From: Acanthosoma haemorrhoidale
Taxonomy: Eukaryota > Arthropoda > Insecta > Hemiptera > Acanthosomatidae
Reading direction: 5' to 3'
NCBI GenBank assembly: GCA_930367205.1
Contig: OV884015.1
Location: 31,735,288-31,799,287, forward strand
Length of the DNA: 64,000 nt
Shown here: piece after piece, positions 28,301 to 39,902 of the stretch
How the letters are laid out: every line of letters starts with the position of its first letter
Position numbering within the stretch: position 1 is the stretch's first letter
Made by a program: the position numbers and the translations under genes
The notes under the pieces: model-generated
Told to the model about the DNA's origin: nothing
Databases searched by the model: none
The model's input: only the letters and a program-made list of their open reading frames with translations

Positions 28301-28750
28301 ATAAAACTGACATGGCCATGTTTACAAATTCCCATATAAATCGTGTTAGATTAACTGCATTTGTATGTGCATGTTCAAAATAATTCAAGATACTAATAAT
28401 CAAGATAGATAGTAAGATCATTAAAACACTTTATTGTGTGATGCTGTACATTAACTAACTTTATTTTAAAAATACCTAGTGAAAAGTAGTTAAACCATGA
28501 AACTTATTTCCATAACCAAAGTCGAGAACTAAAATGAAAATAGGTTCTCATTCATAATAAAATTTTATTGTAATTGAACCTTAATATCGTACAGTACAGT
28601 TAAATATAACTGACATTTAAACAACAGTGGTAATGCAGTATTTTATGTTGTATTTTAACTAATTTTTGTTACCTTTTTCTTCAGAATGAAGATGTGCGAC
28701 CACATATCAGAGACAAGTTTAGGCTATTTACTTTTCTTCCACCTGATTAG
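19353..28750 (+). CDS. CTDSPL2: CTD small phosphatase-like protein 2 (CTDSPL2-type)
   Basis: A Mg-dependent Ser/Thr phosphatase of the FCP/SCP (HAD) family. Exons: 19353-19421, 22732-22836, 23323-23422, 24236-24354, 25768-26123, 26600-26726, 26858-26953 and 28685-28750 (stop TAG 28748). All junctions are GT-AG and in phase, giving 345 residues. Residues 132-345 match the conserved CTDSPL2 C-terminal half: [17 protein letters not shown], then the catalytic [12 protein letters not shown] (Asp172 and Asp174), [40 protein letters not shown] (283-289), and the tail [21 protein letters not shown]. The N-terminal 131 residues are polar and low in similarity; human CTDSPL2 has 466 residues, so this one is shorter there. 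The first exon ([13 protein letters not shown]) was chosen because it is preceded by an acceptor (tatgctag, 19345), ends in a donor and joins in phase. It is the least certain exon. Confidence 0.93.
20822..20925 (+). repeat. tRNA-derived SINE copy
   Basis: It has an A-box-like TTGGTAGGGTGA (20842-20853) and a B-box-like GTTCGAATTAC (20877-20887), spaced as in a tRNA gene, followed by a pyrimidine-rich tail and AATAATCATAA. It lies in the first intron of the CTDSPL2 gene. There is no tRNA cloverleaf 3' half, so this is a SINE head rather than a tRNA gene. Confidence 0.5.
21190..21310 (+). repeat. tRNA-derived SINE copy
   Basis: The B-box-like TTTTCAAATCCTGGCTCTTT is followed by CAATATGTTTTTTTTATTTG and GCTAATAATTATTAA. 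This 3' part is nearly the same as the copy in the NOG1 intron at about 4640-4710 (TTCAAATCCTGACCCTGTCA, then ATATATTTTCTC). The shared body beyond the B box shows that the two belong to one family. Confidence 0.55.
21340..21485 (+). repeat. Half copy of a fold-back repeat
   Basis: It contains GTCGAAACATC and then TTTCATCAACCTAAG (about 21435-21449) followed by CCGACAAATACATCTACTC. The same end sequence closes the palindromic repeat at about 27199-27400 (TTTCATCAACCTAAG, then CTGACAAACCTCCTA). Only one arm is recognisable here. Confidence 0.4.
24720..24820 (-). repeat. tRNA-derived SINE copy, minus strand
   Basis: Read on the minus strand, GGCTCAGTTGGGAGAACATT (A-box region) is followed by CGGTCCGAATTCC (B-box region) and then CAGCCCTGACA and TTTTTCTTTGGTTAATATTT. 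This is the best preserved tRNA-like head in the window. The 3' part matches the tail pattern of the copy at 31143-31250. Confidence 0.55.
27199..27400. repeat. Palindromic MITE-like repeat in a CTDSPL2 intron
   Basis: TTAGGTTGATGAA at 27199-27211 is inverted at 27348-27360 (TTCATCAACCTAA). Inside, TTTTAGGTTTT (about 27219-27229) pairs with AAAACCTAA (27330-27338). The loop carries TTTCGAC and ATGTCTGCATCGGGTCC, which recur in the hairpin at 58147-58316. It has the structure of a non-autonomous fold-back element. Confidence 0.5.
27431..28297 (+). mobile_element. Mariner-type (Tc1/mariner superfamily) element, internally deleted
   Basis: This is an 867-base element in the last intron of the CTDSPL2 gene. 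The terminal inverted repeats are 25 bases and perfect: 27431-27455 starts GTCCCAGAATTAACACAAG, and 28273-28297 is its reverse complement. Inside are a piece of the N-terminal helix-turn-helix region and the C-terminal half of a DDE transposase, with a large deletion between them. Mariner elements are about 1.3 kb, so some 400 bases are missing. It cannot make active transposase, but its intact ends could in principle still be recognised. Confidence 0.85.
27530..28198 (+). pseudogene. Mariner transposase remnant
   Basis: The 5' part (about 27545-27775, with frame breaks and an internal stop) reads as helix-turn-helix sequence, for example [20 protein letters not shown]. The 3' part (27773-28198) is open and carries [13 protein letters not shown], with the second catalytic Asp, and [20 protein letters not shown], with the third. 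The region of the first catalytic Asp is deleted, and the frame shifts near 27790 where an NEAGQAV-like sequence meets GARYRDMI. The transposase is therefore inactive. Confidence 0.8.
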
Positions 28751-30580
28751 TCATTGTCAATGGAACCGTCAACTGCTCCTGACCTAGCAGTTTAATTTTT
28801 TTTTGTGTTATTTTTATTGTTAATGTGTTGTTAATTAATTTTTAAGTTATATATTCCAAACAAAAATGTTTGGCTATTTTCAACAAATTCCAAAAAGTAT
28901 AAAAAAAAAAAAAGAAGAAAATAATATGATATGTTTAGATAGGTAGAAACTGTAAATATTTAAAATTTGATCTCTTTTGATTTTGGGATTTGTTCTATGA
29001 AACAAGTAAGCCCAAAATTTGTTTTTGAAACAGTAATTCAGAAGGCATGAAGATAAAACTTAAGGGAGTGTTCCTGATTTTGAAAAAAATCATCGAAACC
29101 CTAAAAAATGTGCTTATTTAATTGCTTCTTTAAAATCACTGACAAATTTGTTAGTTGTTGCTTTTTTTTTAACCGAATTAAATTTTATCTTAAGTTAAAA
29201 GTGACATCAATTTGCAAATAATAAATAACAAAGAAATAGCATTTTTCAAAAATTAACCCGTCCTATATAAATATAGTACATTTACAATTTATAACAGACT
29301 GTTTTATTTCATGCCTTCTAGATTAATTACCTCATAACCTATTAATTCGTTTTTGTTTTTCCTCCATGTTAATTTGCTTTATTGATATTCTCAGATTTTT
29401 TCTTTCATTTTCATCAATTAAAAAGGAGGAATGGTACATTGCAAAAACTATTTTCAACTATTCCTTTTAAAAAATGTAATCTGGTTAATACCTTTTTTAT
29501 TTTACCATTGGATATTAATTAGATTTTGTTCTTTTCAATCATAATGCTTAAGCTGGTTTTTCCTTTTTTTTTATTACTTAAATAATTTGATAGCCCTTTT
29601 CTGCAATATGGCCATTTTATATTACCTTGTAGATTGCATTTTATTGCTCAATTTTAGTTTGTTTGAAGGGATTTTTTTATTGGCGGTAAGAAGAACCTTA
29701 GGTTAAATGTGAGATATTAAATAATGTGATATGTATAAAACGTTGTTTGTCGCCTTCTAAATGTTCCATTCCTTCTTCTAATCCATGTTATAAGGATAAG
29801 CGGGGATGTGGGCAGGGGGAAAGATAAAGATATTTATTGTGCCTTCAAGAAGCAGAATAGTATATATAATTTTGTTTTGTTTTTATTTATGAAAAAAAAT
29901 TTATAAATATTTTTCACAAGGTTGTATTGAATAATATTTTTAAAAAAATACACTAAGTCTCTCAAATGTGTATATTTCTAATTAATACATACTTCAGACA
30001 AGTCGACATTTCGCCTATTCAGTTGTATTACTTCAAAAATATTCAATAATGTAGTTTAAATAATACAAATAGTAACCACAAAAAAAATGGTAGTCAGAAA
30101 TGAATTTAAGTTTTTGATTGCTGTTTGTTGGAAACTAACTAACCTGTATCTTTTGTTTTTTGTTAACTAAATTATAATCTGAAAAAGATTTTTCATCATT
30201 ATCATTGTTAAATATTGGACTAGAATAGGGGGCATGTCGATGTCTGTAATATGTTAGTTAAATAGACAATGTCTTTTATTTTTAATAGTCTTCAATACTA
30301 CCTTATGAAGTAAAGTTGTCTCTATTTGTATTATTACTCCCAGAATAATTTTATTACATTCATGTTGAAATTATGTAATCGTATATCACACTTCTGGGGA
30401 AATATGAAAACAAAAATAGCACAGTTGTTACCTTAAACGAACACCTAGCAGCACTAAGATCACTTTTAACTTTGTTTTATAATTACATTTTGTAAAAGCA
30501 ATATGTAGTTCATATTGTAGGACATATTAATGGGTTTAATGTTTTCCTATGGAGGAAGTTCACAAGAGAATAAAGAAATT
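28751..30580 (+). other. Likely CTDSPL2 3' UTR
   Basis: AT-rich sequence follows the stop codon. The first AATAAA is at about 29221; others are near 30570 (gagaataaagaaattc) and 30630. Nothing else recognisable lies here. The real cleavage site cannot be told from sequence alone. Confidence 0.4.
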
Positions 30581-31139
30581 CAATCTTATTGTATTTGGGG
30601 CCAGGCAATAGTCGAGCTTACATTTATATAAATAAAATGAAAAAAAAAATGTACGACTTTTTCCTATTATGTTTGTTGTGCAATTATAAAATCACTATTA
30701 TTTATGTCTTTCACTTGTCGAAAGGTTAACAAAATCAAATGTTTGTATTATTTACCATGTTATAAAAATACGCATATTATATTTTTTAAATATCCTTTTA
30801 TTATTAAATGTTTTTATTTAATTAGTGTTATTTGTTGTAGAGTGATGCTTGCATATGATTAATCGTAGCAGAATCACTTATTTTTGTGTAATTATTGATT
30901 AAATATAGTTCAATGTTGCATAGACGTCAAATATAGCTGATGTGACATTCTATCTTTCTTTTTTTTAATATCAGGGCTGTTATGTTCTTACTTCAAGATT
31001 GTGTTTAATGTTTATAATGGCCCCTACCTTAATTTTCCGAGAGCTAGTCTGCCAATCTTAAGGCATCATATAAAAACATTGGAAATATTTTAAATCATTG
31101 CTAGAACATAGCAAAAGAGGATATATATTAAAAAGATTG

Positions 31140-31250
31140 TTAAGTCCTATGCAGAGGCTTGCTCATTTGGTAGAGGGCTCGACTAGATATTGGGGAGGTC
31201 CCGATCCTGCCATTATATTTCTCTTTGGCTGTTAATTATAATTAATAGTA
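31140..31250 (+). repeat. tRNA-derived SINE copy
   Basis: TTGCTCATTTGGTAGAGGGC (A-box region) is followed by GAGGTCCCGATCCTG (B-box region) and the tail TTTCTCTTTGGCTGTTAATT. Its layout and tail match the minus-strand copy at 24720-24820. Confidence 0.5.
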
Positions 31251-31799
31251 GGACCTATACTGTACAAAAATTATGATTTGTCTATCCGCAAATTATTGAT
31301 ATTGTGGGTTTATTGTCAAAAAGTGACCAACTCTAAAATGTGTTTTGTATAATAACACATTTAAAGTTTCGACTAGGAGGAAAAAGTCAGGATTTAATGT
31401 GCTCTTCATATTGCAAAGTTTTTCTTTCTTGCTAATTTCATTTTTTAATAATATTTATTCCTACTAAGTGCAGGGGTTTAGGCATTGGGGGGAGGCCCCC
31501 AAAAGCCCCTTTTGACTTGGTCACTCTTTTCCGACTATCACCAATTAATTTTACTTTTCAGTTACTATTATTGCAGGCTATTACAAAAAGAAAAGAATAT
31601 CGGTGAAAAACTAATAATAAATGGACTATAAAAAAATGTAGCAGAACTAAAATTTTTATTTTGGAAAAAATAACAAAATATTTAACAAGAATTAATTATT
31701 ATTGTTACATAATGTATTGTTCTATAAAATAAAATTCAGTAATGTCAAGAATGATTATTATTTTGTCACACTTCATTTTAACTAGAATCGTCCAAGTCA

Positions 31800-33235
31800 A
31801 TAGATGGTTCTGGAGCACGGTCCTTTTTTTTCTTGTCCACTGGAAGTGACTTTTACCTTGCATGGGATTCTTCAGGTATAACACCCATATACCGCAGTCT
31901 AATTAGGTCTTTTTTTTTGTTTGCTTCTGAAATCGGTAATAAGTTTTTCGCAAATCAGCACCAAGAACAGGACAACACGGCATTAGGCTTGAATAGTTCA
32001 AAAATTCTCTTGACTATTTGAAAATAATAACACGTGGCTTTTCCTTTTCATTCCTCAACCCTAATTTATAGCCAGTTTACTCCTCACTCGCCTTCATTTT
32101 GTCCGTTGTTCTGTTGTTTTTTTTAATTTTTACTGCAAAACTTTTTAAATCAATAAAATCTGAATAATTTAATTTCTTGATGCTATATCCGTCACTAGTT
32201 TTGTTTTTTCCTCAACGGGAAGGGGCCATAAGAAAAATATTAATCCAATTGTTTAGTGATTAGACAGAGAGATTTTTTTGCGTTCTCTATCAAGACATGT
32301 ATAGAATCACATTCCATAAAGGAGTGACCTTTTTCCATGAATTTGTGTTCGACTAATCTGATGTGAGTAATTTGTACTGTATAAATAAAAAAAGCTGCTA
32401 AGTATTAATTGTGGATCTGACTCCTGCACGTGTCTGAGAATAGTAAAATTTCAACTACCTCCTTCGAAACTCGCTTTATCCACTGCAAAAGAGCAGTCCC
32501 GATCTCAGTAATTTCTGATACAATTGTATTTGAGTTTTTTTTATTTTTATTTTGCCTCCTCTAAGTATAACTGGTACATTTTTCTCGTTAGGGTCTAAGT
32601 ACTGCCTCTTTGATTCCTTTATAATGGGATTTCATTGTAGGGAAGCTTACCACTGAGCCTGACAATATTCCAGTTTCGTCTACTGGACCATGACTTATGC
32701 ATCGTGTCTTTTAAAAAACTGTTTGCTAACAGGTATTCTGATGTCACCTTTTTTTAAAAAAATATGCTCTCTCGTTCCTGTCCTTGTCCTAGTTTTAGGT
32801 GGTTCATTTGAAATATGATTTACTATAAAATCCTTTGATTTCAGAAATATAGTTCTATAAATGTTGAATAAGCTTGTTTTCTAAAATCACTATCCAGTTT
32901 TGAAGTCTAATCTAAACCTACAAGAATCGCAATCAATATCTTTCGGTATTTTACAAGGCTTAAAACCTTTTTTCGCAGTGTAAGATTGTCATAATTTTCG
33001 TTTTTCTTTATTTATACACTTTTTCTCATTTTCTGGGTCTGATTTAATCCATCTAGTTTATGTTTTCTTTTTCTCTGCTTCAATATTCATCAGATGAACT
33101 ATGTTTTCAGAATTCATGGGCTTCTAATCACTAAGTGTATCAGAAGTTGGTTCATCTTGGGTAATTTGAACTATATTACCAGGTGGGTCAGATAAATTTT
33201 GAGCACCTTGATTTATAACAGCAGGATCTCCTTGG
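31800..33235 (-). pseudogene. Decayed transposase-like gene of a repeated arthropod family
   Basis: On the minus strand, broken by many stops and frameshifts, are pieces in the right order. Near 33000: ENEKKCINKEKRKL and a Cys-containing CDSCRFRLDF. Near 32700-32800: a segment like the family's VCK-x-FFL region (here VSKQFFK). Near 32440: LFSDTCAGVRS. Near 32240-32350: VEHKFMEKGHSFMECDSIH followed by VLIENAKKS. I recognise this order (zinc-knuckle-like Cys, FxxD-C-G, GHSxMECDxxH) from multi-copy transposase-like proteins common in insect genomes. I am not certain of the superfamily. It is clearly dead. Confidence 0.6.
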
Positions 33236-33510
33236 AAAAAAATAAAATAAAATTCAGACAATAATTTATTAAGTTATCAATATGATTTGATAATTATTAT
33301 TTAACATACAAATTTATAACACGCCTTAATTTTTTTCAAGCAATTATTGCTGGGATAATACTATAATTGATTTCTTACCTTTATCATTTTTTATTCGTTA
33401 TTTTACTACCTCAACCATTAGTCTTCCACTGTTCATGTTTAAACTGAAAACAAAACAAACTTGAGGAGAACACACTATGGAAACCTAAAGCCTGAACATG
33501 AAGGTATATG

Positions 33511-35775
33511 CTTATTATCATAAGCAGTTATACTGTTTGAAAAATAATTAATACTTCTAAAATTAGAATTTTATAAAGAAGCTAAATGGTTTAAAAATTA
33601 TTAATTGTAGTTTCACGTACAGTCTCATTTTAAGTAGGAAGAGCTCCAAATATATCTAATTTAAGGTGCTACTGTTTTAAGGTAAATGATCCATGACTTT
33701 AAATATGTAAGTTAAGTTAGTTAATAAAACACACAACATTATTTAATCAATTTTTTTGGTTACAGTTACATGTAACAACTACCAAGTATTATAGTGTAAG
33801 TCACATAAAATATCAATAAACACTATAGTACATATTTCAATCTTTAAAACTTCATCCTAAACATTAAAAACCTGTTTCATATACCACATTTAATATAAAA
33901 ACAACAATTTGTCTGATAAATTAGTTATTTAGTGATACATTTCACTCTCCTAATTTTAAATTTTGCTGTCTTAAGTAATAAAAGTTAAGGGATTTTTTTT
34001 ATGTGAATAGTTGGATGACCTGTTGAGTGGAAAGAGAACTGGCTTCAGCAAGAGAGATTAAGAGCTTTTTTTTTTTTTTCATAGCCCCTTAAAAAAATAG
34101 GTGGTTCTTTCAATTATAGATTCTCAGTCGAATCTATTTACATATGTTTTTTATATCTTTTTTTTTTTTTTTCAAAACAACAAAATAATACAATGTACAA
34201 AAATAATAAAATAATTGGATTACAGATTTCTTCTCTTTCTGCATTTATATCTCCTGTCGCGTCATTACATTATATACAAGTTTTGTTGTAGATTTAGAGC
34301 TAGAGAAAGTATTTCATTAAATAAATTGACATTTAGCATCGTCTGTTGGCAGATAGTAGGAACTAAATAGCAATGTTTGGCATTTTAACTGCACTGTAGC
34401 GCAGTCTGTTAAGTGGTGGAAAAACTACGTTCCCGTTATTAACTAAATTGACATGTAGCGCTACCTGTTGGCAAATATTAGGAAATAAACAGCAATATTT
34501 GTCATTTTAATTCCAGCGTAGCACTATCTATTGAGTGACGGAAGAACTACATACCCGTTATTAACTAAATTGACATGTAGCGCTACCTGTTGGCAGATAT
34601 TAGGGAATAAACTGCAATATTTGTCATTTTAATTCCAGCGTAGCGCTATCTATTGAGTGACGGAAGAACTACATACCCGTTATTAATTAAGTTTACATGT
34701 AGTGCTACCTGTTGGCAGATATTAGGGAATAAACAGCAATATTTGGCGTTTTAATTACAGCGTGGCGCTATCTATTGACTGATGGAAGAACTACATACCA
34801 GTTATTAACTGAATTGGCATGTAGCGCTACCTGTTGGCAAATATTAGGAACTAAACAGCAATATTTAGTATTTTTATTGCACCGTGGTGCATTCTGTTGA
34901 GCACTAAGAGAACTAACTTGTCCTGGTAGGGCCAGTATTTTTCGTCAGAAAATTTTTATTTAGTATCAGGTCTTCAGGATCCCACTGGAGCTAACTACTT
35001 TGAAGTGGAGGGGGACTAAGCCAAGATGACTGAAGATGTGAGCTCCTGCGGGATCCTGAAGACCTGATATTAAATGAAAATTTTCTGCTATGATAGATTA
35101 AGCCCTGCCAGGTCTAGTTAGTTCTTCTGCCGCTCAATAGAATGCACCACGGTGCAATAGAAATGCCAAATAATGGTGTTTAGTTCCTACTATCTGCCAA
35201 CAGATAGCGCTGCATGTCAATTTAATTTCTGTTTCTCTCTCGCTCTTCTACTAGCCTGTACTGGAGCTAGTTATTTTTTCTCTCAACAGATGGAACTGTA
35301 GTCCCATTATTTATGTTAAATAATTTCTCTCTGAACTCTTCAGGCCGCGAAATTTAATATTAGGGGAGTGATATGTATCACTCAATCAGCAAATAACTTA
35401 TTTATCAATTAATTTTTGTTTTTATATTATATATGGTTTCTGAAATAGGATGAAGTATTATAAATTAAAATATGTTTCAAAAATAATACTAGGAAGTTTA
35501 TTTTACATGGAACTATTATCAAAATATAAATTAAATAATGCTGTATATGATGTTTAATTAACTTTACCAACATATTTGAAGTCCTGGACCATTTACCTAA
35601 GTTCGAACATTTAGCTCCTTAAATTATAAATATTTGGAGCTCTTCCTATTTAAAATGAGAATATATGTGTATTTATAAAATTCCAATAATAATTTTTAAT
35701 CCATTTAGCCTTTTTATGAAGATTCAGAAGTATTAAATATTTTTTAGGCACATTTTAACTGCTTATGATAATAGA
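33511..35775. mobile_element. Foldback element with long inverted arms and tandem repeats
   Basis: The outer arms, left about 33511-33975 and right about 35340-35775, are inverted copies. For example, TAGGAAGAGCTCCAAATAT in the left arm reads as ATATTTGGAGCTCTTCCTA in the right, and TTATCATAAGCAGTTA as TAACTGCTTATGATAA. The inner arms (about 34925-34992 and 35041-35110) are also inverted around a 48-base centre: ATCAGGTCTTCAGGATCC against GGATCCTGAAGACCTGAT. The left arm carries five tandem units and the right arm one inverted unit. Arms with inner tandem repeats are the signature of foldback-type DNA transposons. No coding sequence is inside. Confidence 0.7.
34324..34930 (+). repeat. Five tandem units of about 121-123 bp
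   Basis: Unit starts are near 34324, 34446, 34569, 34690 and 34812, each with ACATGTAGCGCTACCTGTTGG or a close variant. Each also carries AGCGCTATCTATTGAGTGA, GGAAGAACTACATACC and GTTATTAACT. The two middle junctions are nearly identical and the outer units more diverged. An inverted single unit lies at about 35117-35223 in the other arm of the foldback element. Confidence 0.85.
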
Positions 35776-35779
35776 TAAA

Positions 35780-37120
35780 CTTAAATCAGTATGGTTATGA
35801 ACTATTATATTATCTATAATAGTTTTATTCATAAATTCTATACACAAGAATAAGTTATTACCATGTAAATAAAGCATTGAAGTATCCAGATTGATAATAA
35901 ATAAAGATTGAATCAGTTATACATTGTTTATACTTACCATCCTATTTATCCAAGCAATGGAGTTTTTTATTTACAACAATGCTTATGTGTTAACTTCCAT
36001 ATCTGATGATCATGGTATTAAAATGTGATCACATCAATATACCCACTATTCATTCTAAAATATTTCTTGACTTATTGCACTTTTTTTTTAAAGTTGAGAG
36101 ATGGTTCAGTTCGACTTCTGTCATATTATTTTTATCTCACACATTCATTATTAAACTGTTCCCAGTAATCAGTCAGCTAAACATAAAGAGAGTTTGTCTA
36201 AAATTCATTTTCTTTGAGCCTAATAAACTTCATTACATCACATTCATGGCTTATTGTAATTGTTCAATATTCAGAAAATCTGCCATTGATTAACACACAT
36301 TTCCTTTGCGAGAAGAAATTGAGACAGATTGTATACAAATATTGATACTTAATTATTTTTTTAATCTACTATATGACACATAATCAAGAACTCAGGCTGT
36401 TACTATTTGTCCTGAATTGGTATCCCTTTTGAACTTTTCATTAATGTAAATTTAATCCACTGTATTAAGGATAACTTTCTTACGAGGTCATAGGCGCCAA
36501 AGAAATTATATTTTGCAAGTAAATTTCATTCAAATCCTAGATGTTGGCAAAATAAAACCAGAACAATGGTAAGTTACTAGTTAAGTTAATTAATAACTTA
36601 ATAATTAAAACAAAATCCTTACCTATTGAGAAGGGTTTCAAAATAAAGATTTTGTCACCCTGATTAATAATGTGTAATTTTTACTGTAATTACATAGTTA
36701 CCAAAATTGTGTCAAAACTTGAACTCAACCAGATATTTTTTTATTTGAGAGAGGTATATTTTACATGAAAGTCCATTTGATGCCCCGATGGTGTTCAAAA
36801 TAATAATTCTATAAAAAGTAACAATTGTCATTAAACAATTAGTTGACATGTAATGAAAAAAATATTTTTTTCCCTAGTAAATGTAGGAGGCATCAAACTA
36901 AAGGTGTTGTGTTGTTTAATGTATTAGTGGTTAGTAAACTATAATCACAAAAAACATAAAATCAGATTAATGACCACTTTTTTGAAAATATTTACTACCG
37001 TGGCCATGGTTACAAATTTTTTTTTTCTAAGTTCTATTATTATGGTTCCAACACGAAATAATCACCATAAATAAATAATAACAGATTGCGTATAATTTAC
37101 CACTTGATATTACAGCAATA
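35780..37120. other. Intergenic, nothing recognised
   Basis: AT-rich sequence. The open stretch at 36006-36293 has no motif and the composition of random AT-rich DNA. Confidence 0.5.
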
Positions 37121-37126
37121 TATTAT

Positions 37127-37773
37127 TGTGATATTTAGATGTTCCTTTTGTTTTAAATTCAAAATTAGCAGGCATAAAAGGGCGGTAAACAACCCGTAGA
37201 TCATGGCTATGAAGGGATAAACATTACTTGTTGCCGTTATATCTAATATTAATATTTATCATAAATAATATCAAGAATTAAATTTAAATATTGGATTTGT
37301 TAACTTTAAAATAAGAAAAGTTAAAAATATCTGAGACAACTGGCATTGGAAGAAAGAACATTGAAAAAATCAAGGCAAGAAAAAGACCGAGTGCTAAAAG
37401 GACGCGGGAGCGTCCTTGTTCTTTTTGATCATCCCAGGAGACAAGGTGAGTCTTGTTCTTTTTGATCATCCCATGAGACAAGCATATGGAAGAACTGTAG
37501 ATGGAAGATTTTGTAAAGAAAGGATTGAGAGGATAGCAGTGGACGTTTACTGATAGCGTGGCACAACAGCAACAAAGGAAGAATTTGCGGAAGAACAAAG
37601 AAGAGAAAGGACATAACAATTAGTAAATATTAAGGTAAAATAGAAAATTTGTTTTAACAATGTAATTTTGTCACAGACGTGCTTATGTATATAAATTAAT
37701 GAATCGTTTTATAATTAAACAATTTTCCTTTTACCAGAATTCTTTTTTATATTAACAGAACCTTAAAACCTCA
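37127..37773 (+). repeat. LTR-like repeat, copy 1
   Basis: It begins TGTGATATTTAG and ends CAGAACCTTAAAACCTCA. It shares with the repeat at 48946-49447 the segments AAAGGGCGGTAAACAACCCG, GGATAGCAGTGGACGTTTAC with GCGTGGCACAACAG, and the end CCTTTTACCAGAATTC. The TG...CA ends suggest a solo LTR. Within it a 37-base unit (CTTGTTCTTTTTGATCATCC, starts 37415 and 37452) is tandemly doubled. No target-site duplication is evident, and no internal retrotransposon genes lie nearby. Confidence 0.5.
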
Positions 37774-39820
37774 GATAAAAATTAAATATAAGTAAATAGA
37801 TAAAAAACAATATTATATTTGGATTTTTATTAAAACATTATTAATGTTGTTAAAATTGAATCAAAGTTTGCAGTTGGTTGGTTTGTTAGGTCAATGCCGT
37901 TGCTTGATGTATTTAAATTTATTTGGACATTCTACTGATGCAAACCAAAGAGTGTACTGTGAGAGCCTAGGCCCCAGGAGACCAACAACAAAAACAGAAA
38001 GGGAAACATCAGAAACAGTGTAACGACTAGAATAAAAATAAGAGACAGAAAGATGAGTGAAATATAGTCAATGAAATAATTATGTTTGAAACTGTTGAAA
38101 ACATAAAAATTAATGATTGCAAATATATTAGCATGCATATTAATAATATAAGACAGAATATCAATAAGGGTTTAGTAGTTTGTTAAAGAATACATTTATA
38201 AAATGAATGATTAAAAAATACTGACAAGGTGAGAATCGAGATAGATGTGAGAACAATAGAAATTTAATGAGAAAGGAATTAAAGTATTCACAGAAGATGT
38301 GATAATGTATGTATATAGTAACATGAGAACGAACTAAAATGATTTACTAATCATTAAACGATTCAAAGTTACATACATAATAGCTTTTAGATTATAGGGT
38401 TGTGGTAACCAAGGAGTAATCCTTTTAAATGGCTTGATTATGTCTACTGTTAAAAAGCATCAATCACAAAACTAACAGTGTCGTGAAAGTTTAAAAAAAT
38501 TAATTTGCATCATATTGATCAAGCTATCAAATTAATGGCAGTGAAGTTCTGATCAATAATATGAATTATAAGTTGCGAATTTTGTGGTTTGTAATAACAA
38601 AAAGTAAATAAAACTGTCACTGTCACAAAAAATAAATATTTTTTATCATACTGTGTTGAGTTCCACAACAAATTCTTAACCACCTCATTAATCGAGTTTA
38701 GTAATTTTAACTACAATTACATGAAGTCATTAAAACTATCATTTAATCAGTATTTTAAAACTTTAGTTCAATCTGTAATTGACATTCGAGTCAAGATAGA
38801 TCTATTTGATGCCCCATAAAATCAATCCCATTAAAAATAATGTATTCTCATCCAAAAACTAACGATCAACATAAAATAATGGTGTAGTAAAAAAATCTTG
38901 ACATCTTGAGTAAGTTGCATGATACGCTGGGGCTTAGATGGACCTTAACTACAAAAAATCATATTTATATGTAACAGCTGTGGCCTTGATGAACCAATTG
39001 CGCTTGTTAAGAGAAATTGTTTTTAAATATAAATATTAATAAAATAAATTTCAATGAAAATTATATCAATTAAGAGAAATTTACTAGAATTATAAATGAA
39101 ACCCTTGTGTGTTACTGAACTTTTTTTAAAACAACTCTTAAATTAATGTTTTGATTTAACCTCTTGTATGTTGGGTCTTTTCTCCAAGGATTTCCCGGAA
39201 CCTAACCTATATATCCATAAAATAGTAAAGTTTTACTGCATTACCATACGAAAATTTACAATGTCGTATTAAGTTAAAATATTTTTGAGAATAATTACTA
39301 CAAAAACACTACATTCTGCGACAAGAATAGATTCATGAAACAGTATGACTTATAATAATTTGTGTAACAAACTATTTTTTTTTATAAGGATTTAATATCT
39401 AAAACTTTTTTTTTTACCAACACACGTTTCATAATACATAAATGAAAAATACAATATAATAATATCTTCTTTCTTTTAGAATTACTTTATACAAATACGT
39501 AAAGTAAAAAACTTTTACGTAGTTTTTATTATCTTTTTTAATAAAAAATACAGATTTCAAAAATGAAAATAAAACCCCAAGACAAATAAATGGGTATATT
39601 ATACATCATGTATATAACTTCATTAACGGTTCAAGCCGTCCAATACAGTGGTGAACAGTTAACTTTTTAAAACCTCATCATATTCAACTCTTAAACCTAT
39701 ATTTACAGTTGAATTTCAAGTGTTATATAATTTAGTCAACATTTACCATATATATGGCTAGCTGTTATTTCTTTCATTTGTTTAAGGAATACACATTTCT
39801 TTCAACGTTGCATTTTTTTC

Positions 39821-39902
39821 AACCCTTTGGCTAAAAAAGAAGGCCTATATCCGGCTGGTAAGTGCTACGGTTGCTAAGGCCTACTTTAGCAACCAAAGGG
39901 TT
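39821..39902. repeat. Nested inverted repeat (hairpin, MITE-like)
   Basis: The outer stem is AACCCTTTGG (39821-39830) with CCAAAGGGTT (39893-39902). The inner stem is GGTTGCTAA (39869-39877) with TTAGCAACC (39886-39894). The two stems overlap at the right arm, so they are alternatives. Confidence 0.45.

Noticed and set aside
34324..34930. CRISPR-like array
   Set aside because: The 121-bp units are directly tandem with no unique spacers, and the host is eukaryotic.
37284..37619. Hydrophobic protein gene on the minus strand
   Set aside because: It lies entirely inside the LTR-like repeat shared with 48946-49447, where the frame is not kept.
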